A stretch of DNA of 64,000 nt. It comes from Cycas panzhihuaensis. Lineage: Eukaryota; Cycadophyta. Below the pieces are notes generated by a model, which had not been told where the DNA came from, ran no database searches, and worked only from the letters and a program-made list of their open reading frames with translations. A program made the translations under genes and the position numbers. Shown here piece after piece: positions 25,261 through 37,560 of the stretch. Every line of letters starts with the position of its first letter. Position 1 is the first letter of the stretch. The DNA lies in the NCBI GenBank assembly GCA_023213395.1, contig CM041465.1:223889741-223953740 (forward strand). Direction: 5' to 3'.

Positions 25261-25706
25261 CTTGGCCATTGGGCCTCCATCTCCAACTGATTGGAAGAGA
25301 TGATAATAGGATCATCATACTTTATTCCATTCATAAAAACCCCTTGTGGGCATGAAAGAATAAGAGTAAGTATCTGCTCTATCCTATTTATGAAAATCAC
25401 TTACAGGCATAGAAGGATAAAAGTTCTACTAGTTTTAGAAAATTGAAACCTGTGAAAACCTTAAAGGGCATGGAGAATGACTAAACGGTATATGAAGACT
25501 CAATAGATCAAGCTACACATTTAAGTAGTTTGGCTATTAGGCTACATCAAGTGCCACCTTGGCCATTTTGATTTAAGAGATTATAGTCTTAGAAACTTCA
25601 TGGGTTTTTATTCCCTATGGGGGTTTTCCCACAAAAGTGTCAACATAATAATGAGGCTCAAATGAAGACCTTATAGAATAGATCTTATCATAATGACCTT
25701 TTACCA
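25261..25706 (+). other. 3' non-coding region of family-3 copia with short repeats
   Basis: Between RNase H and PPT there is no frame. A motif resembling AAAACCCCTTGTGGGCATG recurs in diverged form near 25335, 25395 and 25453. Such 3' internal repeats are seen in some plant copia elements; no function is claimed. Confidence 0.5.
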
Positions 25707-25719
25707 TTAAAGGAGGGAT
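25707..25719 (+). other. Polypurine tract of family-3 copia
   Basis: TTAAAGGAGGGAT lies just before a TG start near 25720. The exact LTR start could instead be the TGTTAATATATC at 25727. Confidence 0.65.
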
Positions 25720-26013
25720 TGATGGATGTTAATATATCAAGGTCATTAGATTAATTATGTTAGGTTAGCTAAGTCACATAGTTAAATGTAATTTCATTTA
25801 TGTTAAGTGTAATTTTAGGATCATGTGATTAGGCAAGAAATTATGTTAGAAACCCTAATGCATATCCTCTAATATATAAGACTAAATGTAAAAGGGAGAG
25901 TCATAATTCTCACCTCTTATTTTTGCTCTCAATCTTATTCTCTTCATTTTGCTCTTATTATGTGCCATTACTTTAGTGTAGTAGAGTGTGGCAACTAGAT
26001 TCTTCACCTAACA
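25720..26013 (+). repeat. 3' LTR of family-3 copia (boundaries approximate)
   Basis: Starts at TGATGGATGTTAATATATC after the PPT and probably ends at ...TTCACCTAACA. No 5' partner is in the window. Confidence 0.5.
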
Positions 26014-26057
26014 ATCTTACTTGTACTTTATTATCATATCTTTAACTCATAATTGTT

Positions 26058-26060
<3 letters not shown>

Positions 26061-26092
<32 letters not shown>
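26061..26092. repeat. (TA)16 microsatellite
   Basis: Uninterrupted TA dinucleotide run of about 32 bases, just beyond the LTR end. Confidence 0.95.
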
Positions 26093-26097
<5 letters not shown>

Positions 26098-26186
26098 TTT
26101 AATTGCTAACACCCCTCTATAATAGTCAATTATAAATATTAAGTCTTCAAAAGTATGCTAGATCATATGCTACTACACTTGAATAA

Positions 26187-26591
26187 AAAGTTATTGATGT
26201 CCATATGAAATAAAGTCCATCTACTAGAATGTATGGGTCATTAGCCATTGTAATTGTTAGTTGAGTAGGAACTTCCTTTACATATATGGTTTAATCAGAG
26301 CCAACAAGAATAATTACAATAGTAGTCTCACCCCTTGTTTGTATGGAAATTCAAGTAGTCTTCAAATAAAAATGCCAAGTCTACAAATAAACTAAATCAT
26401 AATATGTGACACTAATATAAGAAGCTATCGATGTCTATATGAAGAGAACACCATCTACCAGAGTGCATGGATTATTAGCCATTATAACTACTAGTTGAAT
26501 AGGATATTCCTTTGTATACATGGTACTATTATTGTTGGCAAGAGTAGCTATAAAATGGTCCCACCCCTTACTCATATGGGAGTGCAAGTAG
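26187..26591 (-). repeat. Diverged tandem duplication, possibly once coding on minus strand
   Basis: Two units of about 165 bases (26187-26350 and 26424-26591) lie about 240 bases apart in the same orientation. Both contain ATTAGCCATT, a central TTCCTTT(A/G)(C/T)ATA(T/C)ATGGT and CACCCCTT, ending at CAAGTAGT. On the minus strand both translate to similar peptides: KEVPTQLTITMANDPYI in one, KEYPIQLVVIMANNPC in the other, each followed by LVDG. A short tandem-repeat protein is possible. Family not recognised. Confidence 0.55.
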
Positions 26592-26599
26592 TTGTAAAT

Positions 26600-27290
26600 G
26601 GGCTCTATAGCCTTAAATTATCATATGGTTTAAAAAAATATTTCTTTAGGCTCTACATAATGCTACCATGGGCATACATCATGTCTCTATGCATAAAAGA
26701 CTCATCAATAATGTGAATACATTACTTAAATGATATATGTGACTTAATTATTACATGAATGACTCTTTCTTATATAATGAAGCTTAAAATAAAACTCAAT
26801 GGGTTCTTAAGAGCAAAAAAATAGATCTTGGTACATGTTATTTCCTATATTTGGGGTAGATCATATCATAAAGTCTTGAAAATATAATATGTACCTAAAG
26901 AATCTAGAAAAAATAAAGAAAAATATAAACTTGAAACTAACTCTAAATATCAAATAACCTGCCAAAAGAAAGATCTCTTTATTACGAATCTAATGCAACA
27001 AATGGAAATAAAATCAGAGCCTCCTAGCTCAAGTTATGATCAAAATAGTGAGAGGTACTCCATAAAAACTAAAAAATAAAGGGATAGCCTCTTTATCTAG
27101 TTAGTTTTTTATCATGTAGTGCCTCCATATGACTAAGGACTGAGGCACAAGGGGGCTAGGTAGACTTCAAATATTATCGACTTTGATTAAATATATTTTT
27201 GAATCTTTATAAATATTTTTTAATTATTTTAGATTTAAGTATATTTAACTCCATTTGATAATATTTAAATATCATTAGCCCTCTTCATAG
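26600..27290. other. No gene seen
   Basis: AT-rich sequence with no supported coding frame, RNA gene or LTR pair. Confidence 0.4.
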
Positions 27291-27291
27291 A

Positions 27292-27540
27292 CAGGTGGTA
27301 GGTTGTATGTGGTAACCAAATGACCAGGGTCTTAGGTTCAAAAGGGCTTAAGGCCCCCTTTAGTTTTTTTAGCCATAAGGAGTAAGCTTCACTATTTTGT
27401 TAATATCTCCCTAACTAGGAGTCCTTTTTTCAAACGGTTGGATCCGTTGGAAAGATGAATTAGAGATCTATATATTGAAGTTATTTTTATATTGATTTGA
27501 AGTTGTTTTATAGTGTTTTATGCTTCTAAAGTAATCCCTC
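27292..27540 (+). repeat. LTR-like non-coding repeat upstream of family-2 copia
   Basis: Contains GGTCTTAGGTTCAAAAGGG, GGGCTTAAGGCCCCC, TTTTTTTAGCCATAAGGAG and GTTGGAAAGATGAATTAGAG. The same series appears inverted at 13405-13665, and a partial counterpart lies at 56330-56590. In each case it is on the 5' side of a family-2 leader, so it is probably part of the distal 5' region of that element. Confidence 0.5.
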
Positions 27541-27739
27541 CTATTTGATCCTAGTTTGAGTTTTTTTCAATATTTTTTAAGTAATTTATCAACTTTATTG
27601 AAGTATATTCATGCTATATTAATATATTAGCCTATTTTGATAGATTTCACTTTAAAATTTAAAGATTATATGTGATTTTTGGCTAAATATTATGTAGGTT
27701 TACCCTTTGAGAAGGAGGAAAATGTTTAGATAAATTTTA

Positions 27740-28040
27740 TAAATAAAAGAGCTTTCTAACCCTTAATTTACTTTATTTTAAGCTTTCTATTTCATTTATA
27801 GCTCATTCTATTTTATTTAAAGCTCATTTAAAGTTTATTTTATTTTATTTTTAAGGTTATTTTATTTCATTTTAAAGCTCATTTTATTGCATTTCAAAGC
27901 TCATTTAAAAGTTTATTTTATTTCATATTCATTTCATGTCATTTTAAAGCTCATTTATTTTATTTAAAAAATTATTTCATTTCATATTTATTTCATTTAA
28001 AAGTTTATTTTATTTTATTTCTTATTATATTTTTGAAGTT
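27740..28040. repeat. Low-complexity TTTATTT / AAAGCTCATTT repeat
   Basis: Imperfect repetition of TTTATTTTA and of AAAGCTCATTTAAAG-like units (for example near 27810, 27875, 27895 and 27940). It lies just upstream of the leader block at 28130. A comparable AT-rich stretch precedes the leader of the element at 49979-54216. Confidence 0.65.
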
Positions 28041-28129
28041 ATTTTCAATTGCTATTAAAATAAATCTTTATTTTTAACAAAATCACATTTAAAATTAACT
28101 CTCATATTAATAAGATAATTTTCTAAATG

Positions 28130-28560
28130 AACAATCCTTTTTCTAGCCTTGCAAGGGGAATGGTTAAGACCCTTGAAGTTATCATTCCACACACATCTTT
28201 AGTGGACTCTAAGTTGTTAAGGAAGCTGTTGACTATTAAGTGTATTAAGTGGTAGGCTAAGGTGGTGTACCATATCCTTTTAGAGTTTGGAGACTAAGCT
28301 AGACTTAGGAGGTAAGTGCCTTAGTTTATAAAGGTTTTATTGTTAGATCTATCACTAGGTATAAGTCTGATACATGTGGATTAATAGATAAAGGGGGTCT
28401 TATACCTTCTTAACATTTTATATATTGAGTTATATAGAGCCTAACACTCATATATTAGTATATTAGGTCCATGATTTGCCACCTATAGGTAGGTGCTACT
28501 AGATAGGATACTAACTGAAAGCTTCCCTTGGAGACCCATATACTTAAAGCCTAATAACCT
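28130..28560 (+). repeat. Family-2 copia 5' leader block, copy 2
   Basis: Starts around CCTTGCAAGGGGAATGGTTA and runs through a GGTAAGTGCCTTAGTTTAT segment and an ATATAGAGCCTAACACTCAT segment. Inverted copies lie at 8430-8900, 37083-37560 and 54330-54810. About 70 bases separate it from the gag ATG. Confidence 0.8.
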
Positions 28561-28631
28561 TCTAGGTAATAAGACATATTATTTTGACTATTCTTAGGGG
28601 AACATTTGAATAAACTTACTTTTAAAACATA

Positions 28632-31600
28632 ATGGCTATAAACTTTAGTAATATGATCATCCCTAAGTTTGATGGTTTAAATTTCTTAAATTGGAGTAGG
28701 AGGATGACACCCATCCTAATTGCTAAAGACATTTAGAATATTATGAAAATATGATATATGGAAGTTGGTCAGAATGCCACTCTAACCAAAATACAAGCCT
28801 TCAAGCAATGTGTAAAAAAGGATAATGAAGCACTAGTATTAATCTTTTATGCCTTAAAAGATCATATTTTCCTAAAAGTTAGTGAAGCATCAAAATCTGA
28901 AGAAGCATGAGACACATTACAACTTATTTATAAAGGAGTAACCTCATCAAAACTCTAAATATTAAGGAGTAAATTTTAAAATGTAAGGATATCATCTAAG
29001 GAGACTATCAATGAGTTTATAAAAAAGGTTCAAGATCTTATGAACCAAATCAAATCTCTTGAAGAAACACTTACTAAACAAAGGGTTATGGAATAAATAC
29101 TTAGATGTGTTAGAGAAATTAAAAGGTTTGATATGATAGCTACAAGCATAGAGGTATCTAAAGACCTAAGCACTTTGAAGATAAAATAATTAATTGCTAT
29201 ATTAATGGCTATTGAGGAAAATAGTAGTAGCAATAAATCCTTAGAACATGCCTTTGCAATAAAGGCTAGAATCAAATCTAATACCCAAGCTCAAAGCTCA
29301 AGGACAAGGGATCAATCCCCAAGGGGAAGCTATAGGAATATAAGATAAGATGCACACCAAGATTAACATCCTAGACACTAAGCCTCTCATCAAATATATT
29401 AAGGATCCATTCAAAGAAACTGAAGTCAAAATAGATACCAAAGCTAAGAAAGATATCAAGAAGTTAATTAATGTTATTATAATTGCCAAGGTCAAAGCAA
29501 TTTTCAAAGGTCTAATTCATATTAAAGTAATAGATAAGGTGATAATCAAGGTCCATATTTAAAAAGGAGAGGGACACCCTCTATGCATAAAGGAACCCCT
29601 AAAAGTAGGAGTCTAACTCAAAGAGCAAGAGACCCTATCTAATGCATATATTGTCACAAGGTTGGCCATATGGAAGATAGATGCTTTATCAAAAATGGCC
29701 ATCCAACAAGAGGAAGTGCTAATATAGTCATTGAAAATAGAGAAAATAAATGACTATTTTTACTAAGACTTATTACTAATGAAGAAGAAGATTATTAGTA
29801 CATAGACTCTAGATGCTCCACTTATATGACACATAAGGAAGAGAGATTTTATACCATTAACAGTTCTAAGAAGGGCACAATCATGTTTGGTGATGATACA
29901 TCTCCTGAATCTAGTAAAAGACATAAAATATTCATCACAACAAGTTTAGGAGAGACTAGATATCTTGATGATGTCCTCCATGTTCCAGCTCTCAAGAAGA
30001 ACCTCTTATCTATGGAGCAAATAATGGAACAAGACTATAAGGTTGTATTTGATAATGGTGAATGCACCATCAAGGGCAAAACAAAAAACAAAATAGTTAT
30101 TACTAAAGTTAAGATGACTAGCAATAAACTCTTCAAGTTAGTCATACCCCCTTCAAATAATTATTCATTGAAGACATCAACCAAGATAGATAGTGACATG
30201 TGGCATAAAAGGTTTAGCCACTTAAACTATGGAATCTTAGCCCCTATGAAAAGGATAAATATGGTTGAAGGTCTACCCTAAATTAAAGCTAATAAGGACA
30301 TATGTGAAGGATGTCTCTTAGGCAAACAACATAGAGAAATCGTTCTAGATGGAAGCTATAGAGTAAAGGGGCCACTTTAATTAATTTACACAAATCTTCG
30401 TGGTCTAATAAGCATCCAATCTGTAGTAAGAGTAAAATATTTCCTCACTTTTATTGATGACTATGCAAGAAAGACATGGGTCTACTTCTTAAAATTTAAA
30501 TTAGATGTATTTCAATACTTTATGGACTTTAAAATGTTTATGGAGAAGTAAAGTGACCATAAAATACTTTTCCTAAGGTCAGATAATAGAGGAGAGTTTA
30601 TTTCTAATGAGTTTAATGCCTATTATACCTATTATGGCATTAGAAGATAATATACAAACCCCTCACTCCACAGTATAATGGGGTAGATGAATGCAAGAAT
30701 TGCACCATAGTTGAAATGGCTAGGTACATGGTTAAGGATAAGAAATTGGGACATGAATTTTGGAAAGAAGCTATTCATACTATAGTATATCTCCTAAACA
30801 AGTGTACCACCAAATCCCTTAGGTGGATAACACCATAAGAAAGCATCGAGAGGTCACAAACCTAACATTCACCACTTAAGAGTATTTAGATGCCTTGCTT
30901 TTGCCCACATTCTAAAATAGAAAAGGACTAAACTTAATGATAAGATCACAAAGTATGTATTTATTATATATAATGATGTGTCAAAATCTTACAAGGTATA
31001 TGATCCAAAGGAAAGGAAAGTTATTATTAGCAGGGATGTTGTATTAAAGTAAGATGACTACTATCAACCAAATTCTATCCAAGATAAAGGTAAAAATATT
31101 ATGATTAACTTTGATTCATCTCCTAGGTCTACATATATGCCACCTAGACTAGACCTAAGGCTAAGTGATTAGAGAATCTCCACCCAATCTCAAAGGTTTC
31201 CTAAATGGATCTAAAGAGGCCATGATTTACACAATATATTAGATAATAACTTTGAAAGGAGATCCACTCATTCAAGTCAAGTTAACTTTGCCCTTATGAG
31301 TCAAGCGATGGAAGTCAATGAGCCTCACATCTTTGAAGAGGCAAATACTTAGGATGAATGGAGAAATACTAAGGAAGATAAGTATAACTCTATGGAAAAG
31401 AATGATACATGGGAACTTGTTGATCTTCCTCCTAACAAGATAACTATTAGAACCAAATGGGTCTATAAGACCAAGTTTAGATCTGACAGGTGTATTGATA
31501 AACATAAAGCTAGACTTATTACCAAGGGATATGCACAAAGAGAAGGCATAGAATATAATGAAACCTTTACCTTTATTGCTAGAATAGAGACTGTTCGAAT

Positions 31601-32840
31601 GATATTAAGTCTAGTAGATTAAAAAGCTTGGGATGTTTACCAAATAGAAGTCAAAAGCATCTTTCTTAATGGTTATATTAAAGAATAAATATGTGTTCAA
31701 CAACCAAAAGGTTTTGAAGTTAGGGAGGAAGAGAATAAAGTGTATAAACTTAAAAGGCACTTTATGGATTGAAATAAGCACCTATAGCATAATACTCTAG
31801 GATAGACAAGTACTTTATAGATCAAGGATTTGAGAGAACCCAATCTAATTTAAACCTATACATCAAGATTAAGAGAGGCTCCATATTAATTATGTGACTT
31901 TATGTTGATGATTTTGTTTATATAGGAAATGACTTCCATCTTTCCTAAAAGTTCAAGGAGGATATGTATAAGGAGTTCGAAATTATAGATGTGGGACTAA
32001 TACATTACTTCCTAGGATTAGAAGTATGGCAAGATGATGATGCCATTTTTGTTTCCCAAAGGAAATATATCTTGGACTTATTCTAAAATTTCAAGATGAA
32101 TGATTATAAAGCCTTGTCCACACTATCGAATATTGGAATTAAATTATCTAAACTTGATGACTCAGCCTTTGTTAATCTTACATTGTATAGACAATTGATT
32201 GGTAGTTTAATTTATTTAATATCAACATGACCAAATACTATACATGTAGTTAGTGTTGTGTTAAGGTTTATGCAAGATCCTAAAATTATACATTGGAAAG
32301 AAAATAAAAGAATTCTAAGGTATCTAAAATCTACTATAGACTATGGATTATATTATAAACCTTCATCAAATTTTAGGTTGATCGAGTATACATATTTAGA
32401 TTGGGCAGGTGATATTGAAAATAGAAAATCTACTTCTAGATACATATTTAGTTTGGGTTCAACCTCTGTAACATGGACTACTAAGAAGCAAAATACCATC
32501 TCCTTGTCCACAACTAAAGTAGAATATAAGGTAATAGTGTCAAGTGTATGTGAAATGGTTTGGCTACATCGTTTACTTCATGATCTCCAAATGAAACAAG
32601 ATGGTCCTACTAAAATATAATATGACAATCAAAGTACTATTCAAATGATGTACAATCTAGTTTTCCATGGAAGGACTAAATACATTGAGATACAACATCA
32701 CTTCATTTAGGAACTTGTTCAAGTAGGTAAATTTAAATTAGTTTATTGTAGCATAGAAGATCAGATAATAGATATATTTACAAAGGAACTTGGGGAAAAT
32801 TAAATTCCACAAATTCAGAGATAAACTTGGAGTTGTGTGA
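28632..32840 (+). pseudogene. Family-2 copia Gag-Pol
   Basis: ATG at 28632 (MAINFSNMIIPKFDGLNF) matches the gag start of the minus element at 54216. Gag 28740-29100 (DTLQLIYKG). Intact CX2CX4HX4C zinc knuckle at 29643-29684 (C-I-Y-C-x4-H-x4-C). Protease YIDSRCSTYM near 29803. GAG-pre-integrase WHKRFSHLNYG near 30210. Integrase 30300-30950 (FIDDYARKTWVYFLK, LRSDNRGEF). RT 31370-32060 (NDTWELVDLPPNK, TKWVYKTKFRSD, YAQREGIEYNETF; a degraded LYVDDFV near 31905). RNase H 32250-32800 (ILRYLKSTIDYGL, WTTKKQNTISLST). Some long stretches are open, such as 29826-30281 and 32258-32620. Numerous stops and frameshifts elsewhere mean it is not functional. Confidence 0.93.
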
Positions 32841-32847
32841 AATGACC

Positions 32848-32858
32848 ATTATGGGGGA
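32848..32858 (+). other. Polypurine tract of family-2 copia
   Basis: ATTATGGGGGA precedes TAATGTTAGAAT. The arrangement matches the minus-strand PPT at 49964-49977 (CTTATGGGGGAGAA before TGTTGAGAAT). Confidence 0.75.
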
Positions 32859-32861
32859 TAA

Positions 32862-33125
32862 TGTTAGAATTAATGGTTATTTTTCTTTAATTAAATGTGT
32901 ACATCTCTTAATGACATTACAAGACTGTCACATTAGACTCCAGTCATTCGAGTTGACACACATATATTTTTTTCTTATTTTTTAAATTTTAGAAATGTCA
33001 GTTGATGGTGGGTTTCCTCCTAACATCTCAATGATAAATAAGAAGACTCCAACCCAAAATTATTTTTGAACACCTTCATTATTTCAGATATTTGTTACTA
33101 TTTTTCAATATGGCAATCTTATAGT
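32862..33125 (+). repeat. 3' LTR of family-2 copia (end approximate)
   Basis: Starts TGTTAGAATTAATGG. An internal stretch near 33015-33050 (TTTCCTCCTAACATCTCAATG) resembles part of the LTR at 49625-49963. The end is blurred where the minus-strand copia begins. Confidence 0.55.
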
Positions 33126-33129
33126 CATT

Positions 33130-36100
33130 CTACTATATCCCTGCTATTCTTCAAGACCAAGTTCTTCAAGAATCCTTCTTAGCTAGATAGCCTTTCTAGT
33201 TGTATTGATAACAACTTTGTACTCTATTTCGGTGGAGAATAAGATGACATTTGGTTATTTTTTATAACCCTAGGAAATAGAGGTAGAACCTAAGTTAAAA
33301 CAATAGCCTAAGGTCAATCTATGACTATCACGGTAACCAATTAAATCAACATCTGTGCAACCTACGAAATTATCCACTTAGCAGTAATTACGTCCAAACT
33401 AAAGTGAATCCCATGAAGATATATTAGGATCTATATAACTACTTTCCAATATAAAATCTTGGGTTAAGGCATAAATATAAAATATATCCTAATAACATAT
33501 AAAATATATGATTGAGTATGTATGAGATAAATTAATTTCTCTATAAGTTGCATATACTAAGTGGGATCGACAGGTTTATCACACTCATTGATATCTAGAT
33601 TAAGGCCAGTATCCATAGGTGTTAGCGATGTCTTATATTCCTCCCTTCTAAATATTTGAAAAATCTCCCTTATATATTTGGATTGTAAGAAGAAGATGTG
33701 GCTTAGTTGTTGCTAGACTTCCATGCCAAGAAAATAATGAAGTAACCCAAGATCAGTCATCACAAAGATGTTATTTTATTCCCCTTAAAGGTATGAAATT
33801 TACTATGTGTCATTACCAGTTATTAGCAAATCATCAACATATAACACAACTAGAGTGATTAAGTTATCTTGAATTTTGATGTATAAAATGGTATATGAGA
33901 ATAAGTGTACAAGCCTATGCTTTTGAAAATACTCATATATCTTTATATACCAAGTACAAGATAATTGCTTAAGGCCATAAAGAGTCCTCTTCAATTTGTA
34001 AACAAGATGTTATTTTCTATAAACAACAAAACTAAGAGGTTGATTCAAGTATATTTCTTCCTATAGATCACCATTCAAAAAAATACTTTTCATATCTATC
34101 TAGAAGATAAGCCAATTAAACTTAGCTACTAATGCTAAAACAAATCTCATATTGGTCATGTTGGAAATTATGATAAACATATTATCATAATTAATGCTTT
34201 AATCTATTTGAAACCTTTAGCAATCATTCATATTTTATAGTATTAAATGTAACTATCTACATAAAATTTTATTTTATAAATTTAATTATAATCAATTGGT
34301 TTCTTTCCATCTAGTAGCTCAACCAACTTTCAAGTGTCATTTTGTAAAATAGAATCTATTTTCTTATTCATAGTTGCTTTCTATTGTTGATTTATAATAG
34401 ATTCTTCAAAAGTGGTAGCTTTAGAAGCTAATAATACTTTTACCATTAAGGCAAAGTTGGTGGATGACCTATACTTAGATTGCCTCTTAGATTATTATGG
34501 AGGTGATGGAGTAGAAGAGATCATTTGCAAGTATCATTTAAGAAGCTATTTTGAAGTGACCTATTCTTAAATATATTTTGAAAGAATTATTAAAATAGAT
34601 GTTAAAGTAGAGGTAAGAGATGTAGATGAAGTGTTAGGACTATATGATAAAGATAAAAGCAATTAAACTATATGAATATTTTATGTAGTAAAATGTAGAA
34701 TAGGAGTTACTATAGGTTATTTATTAAAAAATAAAAGCTGAGTCATATGTAGGTCTTATCTCTCTTCTAAAAAAATAGCATCCTAAGATGTATATATTTG
34801 CCTGATAGCTAATGAAAATATATTTCCTACTTTTATGATCTATATGTTATACAACTAAAAGTTCGTAAATGTGAGGCCATGGGTTTTTAACCTGGCCAAG
34901 CCTCTTTGGATGTAATATTTAAAATTGCCATAGTTAAACTCAATTTATAAGATAAATAATAGTATTAAGGGCTTTAGCCCAAAATTGAAGTCCCCATTTT
35001 TTTATGACAAGTATGGCTTTGCCTTTACTAACCAAGCTCTAATTCATATGCTCAACAACTCCATTTTGTTAAGGTGTATCAGGGGTAGAAAACTATTATT
35101 TTATGTCATTATCCTTTCAAAACTAGGTGAATTCTTTAAAAGTATATTCACCCCCATTATCATAGTAAAGGATATTAAGTAGCCTTCTAGATTCTAATTT
35201 AGTTTCATACTAAAATTTTTTAAAGCTTTTCAATTGCTCTTAATTTTTACTTCAAGAAATAAACTCATACTTTATAAGAATAATTATCAATAAATATAAC
35301 AAAGTAATGATAATCATTACATGATGCCTAAGATATTGGTCCATAAATATAAGAGTGAATGAGGCCCAATGGTTATTTAACATGCTAGACTCTGTTATTT
35401 CATTTGAATAGAGCCCAATCATGTTTTTCCATAATATAATCCTTACAAATACATTCAATTTTCTTAATATTCAATAATCCATATATCATATTTAACTTAA
35501 AAAGTAAGTGGAGGTTATTTATATTCAAATAATGAAGGTATTAATATCATAATCGCTCTTTAGGAAGTCTCTGATAAATAAGTGCCTTTAAAGTAGATTT
35601 CTCATTAGTTTTAGATATGGAAGTAGAAGTATTAGATGTAGAAGTTATGTTACTACTAGTATCATTTTGTAAAAATATAAGTTTTAAAATTGCATCAATC
35701 TTATACAATCCTTTGTCTTCATATCTAGAGGCAATCAAATTGCCATTCAAATCAGTAATTGAGCATTTCCCAAGGTGACTAAATAAAACATAAAAGTTTT
35801 ATTTATTTATCTAGTTAACTGATAAAGGATTATATGTCATGTCTAAAACATAAAAAACAGTATTAAGATGATGTTTAATATTAGAATTTTTTAAAGATAT
35901 AGGAGCATTATCAATTTTGGCAACCTTTATAATAGCATCATCACTAAATATAATCAATTAGTCTTGAACTAGCTTTGTATCTATAAGTAACTCTTTAGAA
36001 CCTATCATATAATGAGAGGCTCTAAAATCTATCAACTAGGATTTGTTAGAATGATATATTATTGACATAATAAAGGATAGGTTTTATAAATTATCCTTAT

Positions 36101-37082
36101 GGCCTCCTTGATTTTAATTTCATATCTAATTTTAGTTTCTATTTTGTTCATTACTTTAAGGGGTATTCTGACTTTTTCTCCTTGGTCCTTGATAACCACA
36201 TACATGATTTTAATTACCTCAATTTATAGGGTAGTTCTATTATTATTGCTATTATAAATCAAGTTTACTTTTCCTATAATCATGTGCAATGTGACCAAGT
36301 TTATCAAAATAGTAACAAATAATTTAATTAGGATAATGAGGATGCTATTAACATTATTAATATAGATGTTTGTTTAAATTCATTATACTGAACTAGTGAT
36401 TAAGTTGTAGACCTTATTGCTTCCCTTTATTCCATGCTGCTAAATTTAGAGTTGAAGAGGATGCATCTGAATCACCAATTCTATTCAAAATATATTCCTC
36501 TTGAAGTAGAAGTCATTCAAAAGTGTTGAACTCAAATGTGGAAAGATGATTAAAATGATATAGATTAAATATAAAAGACTTATATCTTGCTAGTAAAATA
36601 TTAATAATAAAAGATATTAGGTCACTATCACTAGGCGGTTATCCCATAATGCTCAACTAGTTCTTGATTGACTTGATTAGAGCTAGGTGAGTCACAACTA
36701 ATCTTATATATAGTATGGAGTGGAGTTGTGCCTTGAGCATGATAACTCTAGCATTATCCTTCTTTTCATATAGTACACAAATTATATCCTAAGGTTTAGT
36801 AAAAGTAGTAGTAAGCTTAATGTTTTGGTCAACATTATCCCCATAGGAAAGGTATAGGAAATAAAGGGAAACTTCATTAGAATCCTTAAAGGAGGATAAA
36901 GAAATAGGATCAAGAAGAATGATAACATTAGGATCATTAGGGTCTTGAGTGTCTTTAGGCATGGGAATTTTACCAAAAATATAATCCTAGAGTTTATTTA
37001 TTATCAGCATATTCTTGATTGATTTCTTTTAAGCCAAGAAATTATCATTGCTTGATAATTTAATAGTGTTGATTACAACCAT
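33130..37082 (-). pseudogene. Copia Gag-Pol, family 2 group (minus strand), 3' truncated
   Basis: ATG at 37082 (MVVINTIKL), with gag PKDTQDPNDPN near 36950. Zinc knuckle near 36250-36320 with two Cys lost (C-Y-Y-F-D-K-x2-H-x4-Y). Integrase about 35450-34700 (PLGLIHSYIYGP, VIFIDNYSYKV). RT about 34300-33470 (RTLYGLKQ, catalytic YVDDLLITGND intact near 33810-33845). RNase H 33420-33130 (GCTDVDLIGY, STEIEYKVVINTT). It stops before the RNase H end with no 3' LTR of its own, and abuts the 3' LTR of the + strand element. Many Q/W-type stops. Not functional. Confidence 0.88.
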
Positions 37083-37560
37083 TTGAAGTGTTATTTTATC
37101 TCAAATATATGTCCTATCTACCTAAAGGTTTGTTAATCTAGTATCTATAGTCTCAGTAGCTCCTTCCCTAGTAGCCCCTAATAGTTAAAATAGTTATATC
37201 TGATGGTATACCTACTCACAAGTGGTACCTAAAGGTACATGGGCACTACTGAAGACTTTATCATCTCTTAAACATTGTTAACCCACCTATGTTATATTTA
37301 TAGCATGAATGATAGAACCTCATTTAAGGGCACATTTCTAACCAAGGTACTCACCCTTTTTGGGTCCAACCTTACCTCTAAACTCTAAGGTTTTTTAGAT
37401 ATACACCTTAGTCTATTGGTCAATAGACCTCATAGTTATTATCTCTCTCTATAGTTTGCAGAGTTTGAGGAAGTATAATAACATATGTAAGAATGGTACC
37501 TTTAGGGGTTCTAACTATTCCCCTTGTAGGGTTACTATTGTAGGGTTATTTAATTAGGAA
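37083..37560 (-). repeat. Family-2 copia 5' leader block, copy 3
   Basis: Directly upstream of the gag ATG at 37082. It ends with GGGGTTCTAACTATTCCCCTTG, matching GGGGTTCTAACCGTTTCCC in copy 4, and carries the TACTCACCC segment shared by the others. More diverged in the middle than copies 1, 2 and 4. Confidence 0.7.

Larger units (their letters stand above)
15415..26013 (+). mobile_element. Copia element, family 3, split by a nested copia
   Basis: A + strand copia running from a gag zinc knuckle at 15434 through Pol to a 3' LTR ending near 26013. It is interrupted at 15821-22035 by a minus-strand copia. The protease and linker frame on the two sides joins across the insertion once one copy of the 5-bp target duplication is removed (VYGVIHMD on the left, DDKSQLLVKG on the right). 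No 5' LTR or N-terminal gag was found, so the 5' part is lost. Confidence 0.85.

Noticed and set aside
27740-28040. Possible CRISPR-like or regular satellite array
   Set aside because: Units are irregular in length and sequence, with no unique spacers; it is low-complexity DNA in a plant retroelement setting.
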